From Anabaena sp. WA102 (GTDB lineage Bacteria > Cyanobacteriota > Cyanobacteriia > Cyanobacteriales > Nostocaceae): 64,000 nt of DNA. A program made the position numbers and the translations under genes. The stretch is from assembly GCF_001277295.1 (NCBI RefSeq), contig NZ_CP011456.1, positions 3,786,001-3,850,000 on the forward strand. The letters run 5' to 3'. The notes beneath the pieces are model-generated. The model was not told where the DNA came from, ran no database searches, and worked only from the letters and a program-made list of their open reading frames with translations. Shown in pieces: positions 1 to 7,987 of this stretch (position 1 is the stretch's first letter; each line of letters starts with the position of its first letter).

Positions 1-302
1 AGCGAAGCGTGGCATTAGCCATATTTTCCTGCGTAGGAAGGCAAGAGGCAAAAGGCAAGAGGCAAGAGGATTTGAGAATATGAAGGTGTACCAAGTTTTG
101 TTCAAAAATCAAATAGGAGTCCTATATAACGATTATCTGATAGTTGTAAAAAATATAGACAAATATCTTTTACTTTGAAAGTGTTACCTTTACTGGGGAA
201 ACGATCGCTCGCAAATAGCATTTTCCTTAAAAGAACCATAAGATTGGGTAATGGGTAATTTGGGACATTCAAAACCCCATACCCTAAACCCCAATAAATA
301 TT
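1..302. other. intergenic with repeat fragments
   Basis: No gene is seen. Positions about 38-70 hold a few GGCAAGA-type heptads. Positions 88-126 are a copy, in opposite orientation and with about two mismatches, of a dispersed sequence also found at 58716-58754 (it contains TCAAAAATCAAATAGGAGTC). Confidence 0.6.
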
Positions 303-578
303 TCAACCACCTGCAACAGCGGGAACAATACTCACTTCATCTCCATCTTTGAGGACTGTTTCTGCCCCTTCTAAAAAGCGGATATCTTCACTATTGACAT
401 AGAAATTCAAAAACCGTCTGAGATTGCCTTCATCATCACACAAACGCGCTTTGATTCCAGGACAGCTTACTTCTAAGGAATTTAATAATGCAGAAATATT
501 ACTAGCAGTACATTCTAAAGTAGCTTGTTCGTTTGTAAATTTTTGCAAAGCAGTGGGAATTAAAACTTTTACAGCCAT
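303..578 (-). CDS. MoaD/ThiS family sulfur-carrier-like protein
   Basis: A 91-residue protein of ubiquitin-like sulfur-carrier size ending in a Gly-Gly pair (VPAVAGG). In MoaD, ThiS and CysO the C-terminal Gly-Gly is adenylated and converted to a thiocarboxylate that donates sulfur. The middle holds LRRFLNFYVNSEDIRFLEG, like the MoaD/ThiS beta-grasp core, and VLKDGDEVSIVPAVAGG is the usual tail. It lies downstream of threonine synthase on the same strand, but the two are now separated by an inverted-repeat element. The family call is firm. Which pathway it serves (molybdopterin, thiamine, or a CysO-like route to an amino acid) cannot be read from the sequence; the thrC neighbour hints at amino-acid sulfur metabolism. 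Confidence 0.85.
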   Translation of the reverse strand: MAVKVLIPTALQKFTNEQATLECTASNISALLNSLEVSCPGIKARLCDDEGNLRRFLNFYVNSEDIRFLEGAETVLKDGDEVSIVPAVAGG

Positions 579-615
579 TGTTTAAACGTTAATTGTTAGT
601 GAGTGATTTGCTTGG

Positions 616-882
616 TAGGGGTAAAGCAAAAGCTTAATGGTGTCAACTTAAGCTACAGATGTCTTATTTGTTGGCTTCCACACCCACCCAGAAATGAATT
701 TCCGGGCTAATAGCGAAAGTAAACTAAAGTTTACTCAAAAATTTCCGGGTTATTTAGTCATCAAAAGACAACTTCTGCTATTAGACTGGGAATATGGCTA
801 ACGCCACGCTACGCTATCATTCCCAGGCGGGCTACAGGTTTTACGTTAAGTTGACACCAATGAAGCTCTTGCTTTACCCCTA
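616..882. mobile_element. MITE-like element, family C (267 bp)
   Basis: Imperfect terminal inverted repeats of about 36 bp lie at 616-651 (TAGGGGTAAAGCAAAAGCTT then ATGGTGTCAACTTAA) and 846-882 (TTAAGTTGACACCAATGAAG then CTCTTGCTTTACCCCTA). No ORF lies inside. A second copy with the same ends but a different core is at 40502-40734. It sits between the MoaD-like gene and thrC, so it separates two genes that probably belonged together. Confidence 0.75.
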
Positions 883-904
883 CAATTAATTGGTAGTGAA
901 AGGA

Positions 905-2209
905 TTAAACTGTAACTTCTTGCCATTCTAAGCGGTCAAGTGTGCGGGATCTTTCTAAAGCCCGTTCAAAACTGTCTAGTTTAGCATCAATTGTCAAAGG
1001 TTCGCCAATATAACCTTGAATTGCTTCCTGGGTTTTCAAACCATTGCCAGTAATATAAACTACTGTAGTTTCATCTGGATCAATTTTGCCAGCTTCTACT
1101 AGTTTTTTCAGAACTGCAACGGTTGTACCCCCTGCGGTTTCCGTAAAAATGCCTTCGGTTTCTGCTAAGAGTTTGATACCTTCGATAATTTCCGCATCAT
1201 TAACTGATTCAATATTACCGTTGGTTTTTTGAGCTATTTCTACAGCATATACCCCATCAGCCGGGTTGCCAATAGCAATTGATTTAGCAATTGTATTCGG
1301 TTTAACTGGTTGAATGAAGTCTCTACCTTCTTTAAAAGCTTTCGCAATTGGGGAACAACCTTCCGCTTGAGCGCCACTGAAACGGACATCTTTCGCTTCT
1401 ACTAAACCAACTTTGACAAATTCTTGGAAACCTTTATAAATTTTGGTAAACAGAGAACCAGAAGCCAAAGGAGCAACTATATGATCTGGTAATTGCCAAC
1501 CTAGTTGTTCTGCAACTTCAAAACCTAATGTCTTAGAACCTTCGGAATAGTAGGGACGCAGGTTAATATTCACAAAACCCCAACCGTGGGTATTGGCGAC
1601 CTCCGAACAAAGACGATTAACTTGATCATAGTTGCCTTTCACAGCCATCAGAGTTGGACTATAAATCAAGCTACCGATAACTTTACCAGCTTCTAAGTCA
1701 GAAGGAATAAATACACAACAATCTAAACCGGCATGAGCTGCGATCGCCGCGGTAGAATTGGCTAAATTACCTGTACTAGCACAAGAAACAGTCGTAAAAC
1801 CTAATTCTCTTGCTCTACTGAGGGCAACGGACACCACCCGATCCTTAAAGCTCAGGGTGGGCATATTGACGGCATCATTTTTAATATAAAGTTTATTTAG
1901 ACCCAGGCGACGGGCGAGACGGTGGGAACGCACCAATGGAGTCATCCCTGTGCCTACATCTATAAAATTATCTGTAGCAACGGGCAAAAAGTGACGGTAG
2001 CGCCAAATCGAATTAGGACCAGCTTCAATAGTTTCTCGACTAACTAAGCTCTTGAGAACATTGTAATCATATTTGACTTCCAACGGTCCAAAACACAACT
2101 CACAGACATGAGTAGCTTTGAGTTCGTATTCTGCTCCACACTCTTTACACTTCAAAGCCTTGAGGATAGAAGTGTTCGCTTGGTTGAGGTTTGTAATCGC
2201 CTGAGTCAT
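905..2209 (-). CDS. thrC: threonine synthase
   Basis: A 434-residue fold-type II PLP enzyme converting O-phosphohomoserine to threonine in the cytoplasm. The PLP lysine is expected at about residue 122 in SFKDR. A phosphate-binding Gly-rich loop (ASTGNLANS) and SGSLFTK follow. The N-terminus has a zinc-ribbon-like CxxC...CxxC (about residues 21-39), as in many long bacterial threonine synthases. The ATG at 2207-2209 gives a normal N-terminus. The neighbouring MoaD-like gene lies downstream on the same strand. No regulatory site is recognised upstream, where the sequence passes quickly into a heptad repeat array. Confidence 0.95.
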   Translation of the reverse strand: MTQAITNLNQANTSILKALKCKECGAEYELKATHVCELCFGPLEVKYDYNVLKSLVSRETIEAGPNSIWRYRHFLPVATDNFIDVGTGMTPLVRSHRLARRLGLNKLYIKNDAVNMPTLSFKDRVVSVALSRARELGFTTVSCASTGNLANSTAAIAAHAGLDCCVFIPSDLEAGKVIGSLIYSPTLMAVKGNYDQVNRLCSEVANTHGWGFVNINLRPYYSEGSKTLGFEVAEQLGWQLPDHIVAPLASGSLFTKIYKGFQEFVKVGLVEAKDVRFSGAQAEGCSPIAKAFKEGRDFIQPVKPNTIAKSIAIGNPADGVYAVEIAQKTNGNIESVNDAEIIEGIKLLAETEGIFTETAGGTTVAVLKKLVEAGKIDPDETTVVYITGNGLKTQEAIQGYIGEPLTIDAKLDSFERALERSRTLDRLEWQEVTV

Positions 2210-2310
2210 AATCTTGCTTTCCCTGGGTATCCGTCAACTTTGGAATCATACTAACACGAGGCAAAATCCACGTCAAACATACCCGACTATTTTTATCGGG
2301 TTTAATTAGA

Positions 2311-2820
2311 GGCAAGAGGCAAGAGGCAAGAGGCAAGAGGCAAGAGGCAAGAGTGAAGAGGCAAGAGGCAAGAGGCAAGAGGCAAGAGGCAAGAGGCAAG
2401 AGTGAAGAGGCAAGAGGCAAGAGGCAAGAGGCAAGAGGCAAGAGTTATGGCAAGGCAAAAGGCAAGAGGCAAGAGGCAAGAGTGAAGAGGCAAGAGGCAA
2501 GAGGCAAGAGGCAAGAGGCAAGAGGCAAGAGTGAAGAGGCAAGAGTGAAGAGGCAAGAGGCAAGAGGCAAGAGGCAAGAGTGAAGAGGCAAGAGGCAAGA
2601 GGCAAGAGGCAAGAGTTATGGCAAGGCAAAAGGCAAGAGGCAAGAGGCAAGAGGCAAGAGGCAAGAGGCAAGAGGCAAGAGGCAAGAGGCAAGAGGCAAG
2701 AGTGAAGAGGCAAGAGGCAAGAGGCAAGAGGCAAGAGGCAAGAGTGAAGAGGCAAGAGGCAAGAGGCAAGAGGCAAGAGGCAAGAGGCAAGAGGCAAGAG
2801 GCAAGAGGCAAGAGTGAAGA
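2311..2820. repeat. GGCAAGA heptanucleotide array (about 510 bp)
   Basis: Nearly continuous GGCAAGA units with scattered GTGAAGA variants. Two interruptions (about 2444-2465 and 2615-2636) read GTTATGGCAAGGCAAAAGG, which is the inner right arm of the TAAGTAGGT element described below. The array continues directly into the left arm of that element at 2821-2881. Because the period is 7, every frame stays open for long runs and encodes the same PLASCLL-type peptide on the minus strand, so the ORFs here are artefacts. This matches the STRR class known in filamentous cyanobacteria. Confidence 0.9.
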
Positions 2821-2881
2821 GGGTTTAGGCGATTTTACGTTTCTTTACACAGTTCGGTTTTATTGTGTTCACCTACTTATT
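2821..2881 (-). mobile_element. left arm of TAAGTAGGT MITE (family A), fused to the heptad array
   Basis: The sequence from the array edge to ACCTACTTA matches, in reverse, the first 60 or so bases of the complete family A copies (7091-7220, 31964-32093). The opposite terminus is not found. The heptad array occupies the place where the element's heptad core and right arm should be, suggesting that core expanded massively. Confidence 0.75.
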
Positions 2882-3541
2882 TCTTCTCTCTCTGTGTTCT
2901 CTGTGCCTCTGTGGTTCTTTTGTTCATTTATTGGGATAATTTTTTATTTTCTCTCTTTTCATAATGATTATCATTATTTTTTTGGGACAATTTATTTCTT
3001 GGAAGTCCCTTCGGTGAATTTTCTAGCAGTACATTTTATAAAGATTTTGTAAATTTATGTAAAAAGCGTAAATCCTAATGCAGTGATTGCATATTTAATT
3101 TCTCTCCATTAATTTATTTGTGAGATAAATATATTACATTATTATCTTATTATTAAAAAACTAAGCAAGAATTAGTGGTTGTATTTATTTACACTATATA
3201 TTTACATATTTTATCAAATACATTGCAAATATACTGATAAATGAGATACTTAAATTAATTTTATTTATACCTTTATTTAGATAATAAGTGATAATACTAA
3301 CAGTGCTTTTACCCCTAAAAATTCATTTTCTTTTACCAGAAATAATATTGATACTTAAAACGTTCTATTTGTAAAAAAGTAATATGTTGTCATTTCAAGC
3401 ATCAGTCACTCTACAAAAAGTAACTAAAGATGATTTATAGTGGGATAAGAGGTAAATACAAATCAATTAGACCGTATTCAGGGTAAAAACAAAAAAATCT
3501 GTAAGGCTAGTCAACGATAGTCATATACCGAGCAAGTATTA
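2882..3541. other. AT-rich intergenic region
   Basis: No convincing gene. Positions 2886-2917 carry a dispersed repeat (CTCTGTGCCTCTGTGGTTC) also present inverted at about 19058-19091 and 59886-59922. Positions 2978-3020 resemble 19105-19146. The rest is AT-rich low-complexity sequence. The promoter for the downstream surface gene may lie further right, but none can be named. Confidence 0.6.
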
Positions 3542-3725
3542 GAGGATGTTTGAAAAGTTTTTAATGTATCAATAAACCCCTCTCCAAACCTCTCCCCTAA
3601 GCGGGGAGAGGCTTTGAAACCCCCCTTCCCAGCCTTCGGCACGCTGCGCTAACGTAGGGAAGGGAGGCTGGGGGGTTAGGTTTTTGGAGATTATGGGTTT
3701 CATATAATACTTTTCAAACAACCTC
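3542..3725. mobile_element. MITE-like element, family B (184 bp)
   Basis: The ends are GAGGATGTTTGAAAAGT and ACTTTTCAAACAACCTC, flanked on both sides by TTA (3539-3541 and 3726-3728), which looks like a target duplication. The core holds GC-rich inverted stretches (CCCTCTCCAAACCTCTCCCC). A second copy, inverted and 163 bp, is at 6516-6678 with the same TTA flanks. The two copies bracket the first DUF11 gene. No ORF lies inside. Confidence 0.75.
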
Positions 3726-3844
3726 TTAGCCTTGACCTTGCAAACTTCTGCCAATTAGTCTTTATTGAGGATAAAAAACCCCCAATATTACTACGGTCTT
3801 ATTAAACCTATAGTTTATTCAACTTAGCCCAGAGAGGTATCAAC

Positions 3845-6412
3845 ATGCAATCTACTCGAAAGTCTTCAACTCGTAGAAAATCTCAATTATTCCGTTCTTT
3901 AATAGCGACAGCCTTTATCGCTAACGGCTTCTTCCCATTCGTTGCTCCTGCGCTTGCTGACGGAACAAAAGCTGGACAAGTCATTAGTAACACAGCAACA
4001 GCGACCTACGAAGATCCTAACAAACCTGGAACAACTATTAATGCTACATCTAACACCGTTACCGTAACGGTGGCAGAAGTAGCAGGTATCACGGTAACAA
4101 ACACTGGTGTACCAACAGATAACACCCCAGCAGATGAAATTAAAGTTGGTGATATCCTTACCTACACATTCACCATCAAGAACGTTGGTAACGACCCCAC
4201 CACATTCCGCATACCTAACCTAGCCACAACCACTGGACCTGGTGTTGTTGATGGAAACTTAAAATATAGTACCGACGGCACGAGTTACACGGAGATAATT
4301 AGTAGTCAAGTTATCACAGACTCAATCTCAGTTGGTGGAACAATCTTAGTTCAAGTCCCAGTTAAAGTCCAGGCTGGTGCTAATACTGGTGACATTATTA
4401 CCGTGCAGCTTGGTGATACACCTGGTAACGCTCAAAACGTACTCCGTGTTAACAACGGTGGTGACGTTTACACCGTAGATAACACTGCTCCTCTTCCTGC
4501 TAATGAAATAGATGGTGCACCAATTAACGGCACACGGGAAGCCAGTGCGAAACAGCAGAGTGTAATTGGTTCATTGACAAAGAACCTAGCTTTAGCTACC
4601 TTGCTGAAAACTCGCACGGATTACAGTAAGGGTTCACCCTTAGATACACTCGATGATATCACTGACGATAAAATTACTTACGGCTTGAGTTTACGAGTTG
4701 AAAGTAATGACGTAACTGGACTAGGAATCACACCAAACCCACTTGCAGGTTATTCAATGACGGTTATCGGTCTTAATAACGATGCTCCCGGCAATTACAT
4801 TTTAGTTTCCGACGTAATTCCTGCTGGTACGGTATTAGCAGAAGCACCTACCGCCCCAGCTGGGTGGACAGCCGTTTATTCTACCCTTGCAGCTAATACA
4901 GTTAAGCCAACTGATGCTGCTGTTGCGTGGAATAAAACTGCTCCAGGCGATATTACAACCGTAAAAAGAGTCGGTTTCGTTAAAGATACTACTACTACTA
5001 GTTCTATTCCCGTCGGTACCACTGTTAGTGGCTTCTCTATCAAGCTAGGCGTAGCAACAGGCGCAACATCACCCCTTAGGATTAGTAACATTGCTCAGGT
5101 AGTCGGTCAAACGCCCGGTGGACTACCAGTGTATGACGAATCAGGTGACCAAAATCCCAGTAACTACAATGGTGTTTTAGGTAATATGAAACCAGGAGTG
5201 GCATCCACTGATGGTATTCTACCTACAGATGTAGCCGCTGTAATTGGTGGTATCAGCGATGGTGTTGCTGACGACCCAGCCACCCAAGGAGTTGACGCTA
5301 GTAACGACAACACTGGTGTTGGGGATGGTGGTGAAGACAACGTTTTCGTAATTACTGCAATAACAGCTGCTTCTGTACTCAATGGACCTTTAAATGCTCC
5401 CAGTGCTATTGGTCCAGACGGAACAACTGCAACTGACTTCACTAACAAGTCTTCCTTTATTCCTGCGGGGACAAGTCCTGGTTCTAAAATTGACCCACAA
5501 GCGGTTGCTTTCAGTAATACAGTCCAAAATAATGGTACCACTGCTGGCAATGTCACATTAGAACCAACCGTGCCAGCAAATAAGCTGGATTTACCAACTG
5601 GGACAACAGTAACTATTACCTATAATGGTCTTTCTGCTGTCTATACCTATAGTCAAACTGGTAGTGGATCATTTGCTACTACTGCGGCAACACCAGTTAC
5701 CATTCCTAACGTTACCCCTGGTGCTAGTGTTGGCTATGGTGTGGAAGTAAATCTGCCAGCAGGTACGAAGCTGTCAACAGATACCTTGACTGATTATACA
5801 GACGATACAGAATGGGGCTATCCAGTACCTATCACCGCTACTCTTGGTAGTGCAACAAACGTTACGATTGATAGGGTATATACTGGCTTCTTGCAACTGG
5901 TCAAATTCTCACGGATTTTACAGGGAACTAGTGATCAAGCAGTAGGAACTGGTCAAGATAACTTTGAAAGCACACCAAAATATGCGAATGCTGGTGTGGA
6001 AATTGACCCGAATAGTACCGTTAATGACGTACCTAGAACACCACTTCCTGGCAACATTATTGAGTACCAAATCCGCTACAAGAATATTTCTGATCTTCAA
6101 GCTGGTGTTGGTAACGTGACTTTGAAAGCTGGAAATATTGTGATTACTGAGGATGGCGCTCTCAGCGCTGCTGCTAATGATGGTAAAAACAACTGGGCGA
6201 TAGATAATGATAGCGACAGTATCATTGATACCAGTAATGTTACCAATCCACAGGCTTCCGACTCTAACAGTGGCACAATTCAATTCTTCCCCTCTGTTAA
6301 CCAAAGTGGTACAACAGCAGCGACAGATGTTACCAAGTATGTTAACACTGTGAACCAAATTATAAATCCACAAGGATCAGGACGGTTTACTTTCCAACGG
6401 AAGGTGAACTAA
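3845..6412 (+). CDS. exported DUF11-repeat surface protein
   Basis: An 855-residue protein. A basic N-terminus (RKSSTRRKSQLFR) and hydrophobic stretch end at APALA, giving a signal peptide of about 38 residues. The mature part is Thr/Asn/Gly-rich and beta-strand-like, with repeated DUF11-type signatures such as GDILTYTFTIKNVGND and PGNIIEYQIRYKNISD. DUF11 domains are extracellular Ig-like modules. No transmembrane anchor or sorting motif is visible at the C-terminus (RFTFQRKVN). A good ribosome site (AGAGAGG) precedes the ATG. The stop codon TAA is also the first three bases of a family A MITE. It is paralogous in style and C-terminal ending to the last gene of the cluster. The function is likely structural or adhesive at the cell surface; the exact role is unknown. 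Confidence 0.85.
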   Translation: MQSTRKSSTRRKSQLFRSLIATAFIANGFFPFVAPALADGTKAGQVISNTATATYEDPNKPGTTINATSNTVTVTVAEVAGITVTNTGVPTDNTPADEIKVGDILTYTFTIKNVGNDPTTFRIPNLATTTGPGVVDGNLKYSTDGTSYTEIISSQVITDSISVGGTILVQVPVKVQAGANTGDIITVQLGDTPGNAQNVLRVNNGGDVYTVDNTAPLPANEIDGAPINGTREASAKQQSVIGSLTKNLALATLLKTRTDYSKGSPLDTLDDITDDKITYGLSLRVESNDVTGLGITPNPLAGYSMTVIGLNNDAPGNYILVSDVIPAGTVLAEAPTAPAGWTAVYSTLAANTVKPTDAAVAWNKTAPGDITTVKRVGFVKDTTTTSSIPVGTTVSGFSIKLGVATGATSPLRISNIAQVVGQTPGGLPVYDESGDQNPSNYNGVLGNMKPGVASTDGILPTDVAAVIGGISDGVADDPATQGVDASNDNTGVGDGGEDNVFVITAITAASVLNGPLNAPSAIGPDGTTATDFTNKSSFIPAGTSPGSKIDPQAVAFSNTVQNNGTTAGNVTLEPTVPANKLDLPTGTTVTITYNGLSAVYTYSQTGSGSFATTAATPVTIPNVTPGASVGYGVEVNLPAGTKLSTDTLTDYTDDTEWGYPVPITATLGSATNVTIDRVYTGFLQLVKFSRILQGTSDQAVGTGQDNFESTPKYANAGVEIDPNSTVNDVPRTPLPGNIIEYQIRYKNISDLQAGVGNVTLKAGNIVITEDGALSAAANDGKNNWAIDNDSDSIIDTSNVTNPQASDSNSGTIQFFPSVNQSGTTAATDVTKYVNTVNQIINPQGSGRFTFQRKVN

Positions 6413-6496
6413 GTAGGTGAACACAATAAAACCAATCTGTGTAAAGAAAAGTAAAATCGCCTAAACCCTCTTGCCTCTTGCCTCTTGACTCTTGCA
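6410..6496 (+). mobile_element. partial TAAGTAGGT MITE (family A) starting at a stop codon
   Basis: The left arm (TAAGTAGGTGAACACAATAA onward) and a few TTGCCTC heptads are present; the right arm is missing. Its first three bases supply the TAA stop of the upstream DUF11 gene. Confidence 0.8.
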
Positions 6497-6515
6497 AAGC
6501 ATGGTCAGAAGGTTA

Positions 6516-6678
6516 GAGGTTGTTTGAAAAGTATTATGTCAAACCCGTAATCTCCAAAAACCTAACCTCCCTACCCCCCTTCCCTGCAAGGGAATGGGAG
6601 TTTTAAAGCCTCTCCCCTTGCAGGGGAGAGGTTTGGAGAGGGGTCAGTCTATACATTCAAAACTTTTCAAACATCCTC
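6516..6678. mobile_element. MITE-like element, family B (163 bp), inverted copy
   Basis: It starts GAGGTTGTTTGAAAAGT and ends ACTTTTCAAACATCCTC (last bases at 6678), flanked by TTA at 6513-6515 and 6679-6681. Same family as 3542-3725 with the core in the opposite orientation. Confidence 0.75.
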
Positions 6679-7090
6679 TTAAAAGTATCAGCTATTAGAG
6701 GATGTTTTAAAAGTTGTATCCCGTGATTTTTATCACATTTTCACCCTCCTTAATCCCCCCTTGGAAATGGGGGAAACAAGAAAATCCAGTTCCCTCCCCT
6801 TCACAAGGGGAGGGTTAGGGTGGGGTGATTTGAGGAATAAGGGTGAAAAGCTATAACACAAGTTAAATTACCCTCCTTAATCCCCCCTTGGAAATAGGGG
6901 AAACCGGAAAATCGTGTAAACACAAGTTAAATTACCCTCCTTAATCCCCCCTTGGAAATGGGGGAAACAAGAAAATCCAGTTCCCTCCCCTTCACAAGGG
7001 GAGGGTTAGGGTGGGGTGATTCGATTATGAGCGTCGGGTTGCGCGACAGTGCAACCCAACCTATTCCCTTGTTGATGACTGATATTGAGT
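6679..7090. repeat. intergenic repeat block with GC-rich hairpins
   Basis: Three near-identical blocks containing CCTCCTTAATCCCCCCTTGG start near 6747, 6874 and 6937. Two are followed by a CCCTCCCCTTCACAAGGGGA stem. The left edge (about 6697-6725, GATGTTTTAAAAGTTGTATC) is shared with a block at about 32277-32403, so this is another dispersed family. A hairpin with arms GGGTTGC/GCAACCC lies near 7036-7056. No gene is seen. Confidence 0.6.
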
Positions 7091-7220
7091 TAAGTAGGTG
7101 AACACAATAAAACCAAACTGTGTAAAGAAACGTAAAATCGCCCAAACCCTCTTCACTCTTGCCTCTTGCCTCTTGCCTTTTGCCTTGCCATAACGACAAT
7201 TTTCAACGCCAACCTACTTA
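7091..7220 (+). mobile_element. complete TAAGTAGGT MITE (family A), 130 bp
   Basis: It starts TAAGTAGGTG and ends AACCTACTTA, with the core ACCCTCTTCACTCTTGCCTC heptads. No ORF lies inside. It ends 15 bp before the start codon of the next gene, so it either separates that gene from an upstream promoter or contributes to its leader. Confidence 0.85.
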
Positions 7221-7235
7221 ATAGGAAGTATAAAA

Positions 7236-7799
7236 ATGAGACGGTTTTCTATAGCTAGTTTAAGTGCATTTGCTCTGGTTGTTACCGTACCTTTTATCAA
7301 TCAGGTTCCAGAAATAGCACCTATATGGGAGTCTACCAGTGCGGTTGCTCAAAGTAATAATCAGAAGCCTCAACTGGAATTACGATTGACAGCCAAAAAA
7401 CGAGTTATTGCTCAAGATCAACAAGGTAAGCAAGTTAAAACCTGGGAACCTGTACAGAGTAAGGACTCAGTTAAACCAGGGGATCTATTGCAATATACTT
7501 CGACGGCAAGTAACAAGGGTGATAAACCCATTAAAAATGTGACTCTTAATCAACTCATTCCTAAAGAAATGGTGTATGTGTTGGATTCAACAAAGGTTTC
7601 TGCTAAAGATGCCAAAATTACTTACAGCATTGATAATCAACTCACATTTGTGGAAAACCCCACCATTCAGGTAACTCGCAACGGGAAAAAAGTAACTGAA
7701 CCTGCACCAGCAAGTGCTTACACTCATATTCGGATTCTAGTTCCATCTGTGGTGGGTAAGGCGACTGTGACAGCGACTTATAAAACTCAAGTTCGCTAA
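7236..7799 (+). CDS. small exported DUF11-type protein
   Basis: 187 residues with an N-terminal signal (hydrophobic residues 5-20, cleavage plausible near STSAVAQ, about residue 39). The mature part is about 150 residues with one DUF11-like module: SVKPGDLLQYTSTASNKGDKPIKNVTLNQLIPK followed by MVYVLDSTKVSAKD. The ATG at 7236 has AGGAAGT nine bases upstream. It is far smaller than its neighbours and would carry a single Ig-like domain, perhaps a minor or linker subunit of the same surface structure. The family is fairly clear, the function unknown. Confidence 0.8.
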   Translation: MRRFSIASLSAFALVVTVPFINQVPEIAPIWESTSAVAQSNNQKPQLELRLTAKKRVIAQDQQGKQVKTWEPVQSKDSVKPGDLLQYTSTASNKGDKPIKNVTLNQLIPKEMVYVLDSTKVSAKDAKITYSIDNQLTFVENPTIQVTRNGKKVTEPAPASAYTHIRILVPSVVGKATVTATYKTQVR

Positions 7800-7812
7800 T
7801 GATCTGGGGGAT

Positions 7813-7850
7813 TTTGACAATCTGCGGTCTAAAGACACTCGGATTCTTTA
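7813..7850. mobile_element. degenerate IS200/IS605-type end remnant
   Basis: The segment TTGACAATCTGCGGTCTAAA then GACACTCGGATTCTTTAA resembles the end of the local IS605-type element near 22037-22075 (TTGACACTCCCCGGTCTAAA then GACGCGGGGATTCTTAA). No transposase is nearby, so this is either a scar or a chance match. Confidence 0.4.
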
Positions 7851-7987
7851 ATACTTGCTTAAAAAGGATAGTCAATTATCCTCTTCAGATCAAAACAACT
7901 ACCACTACGTCGGGTATCCCATCCTACGCATCCACAAAAATACTGAGATAAAGATGAATTTTAAGTCAAAAGAGATGAATTTTATCC

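Noticed and set aside
2145..2811. Long minus-strand ORFs coding repeated PLASCLL and the plus-strand RQEARGK ORFs
   Set aside because: They are produced by the 7-bp array, which is open in all frames; no start, ribosome site or non-repeat homology.
2311..2820. CRISPR or centromere-like iterons of a plasmid origin
   Set aside because: Pure 7-bp repeats without spacers, and no rep or par genes nearby.
2618..3052. 144-residue + strand ORF running from repeats into AT-rich sequence
   Set aside because: The first half is repeat-derived; the second half is hydrophobic by AT-rich composition, with no recognised family.
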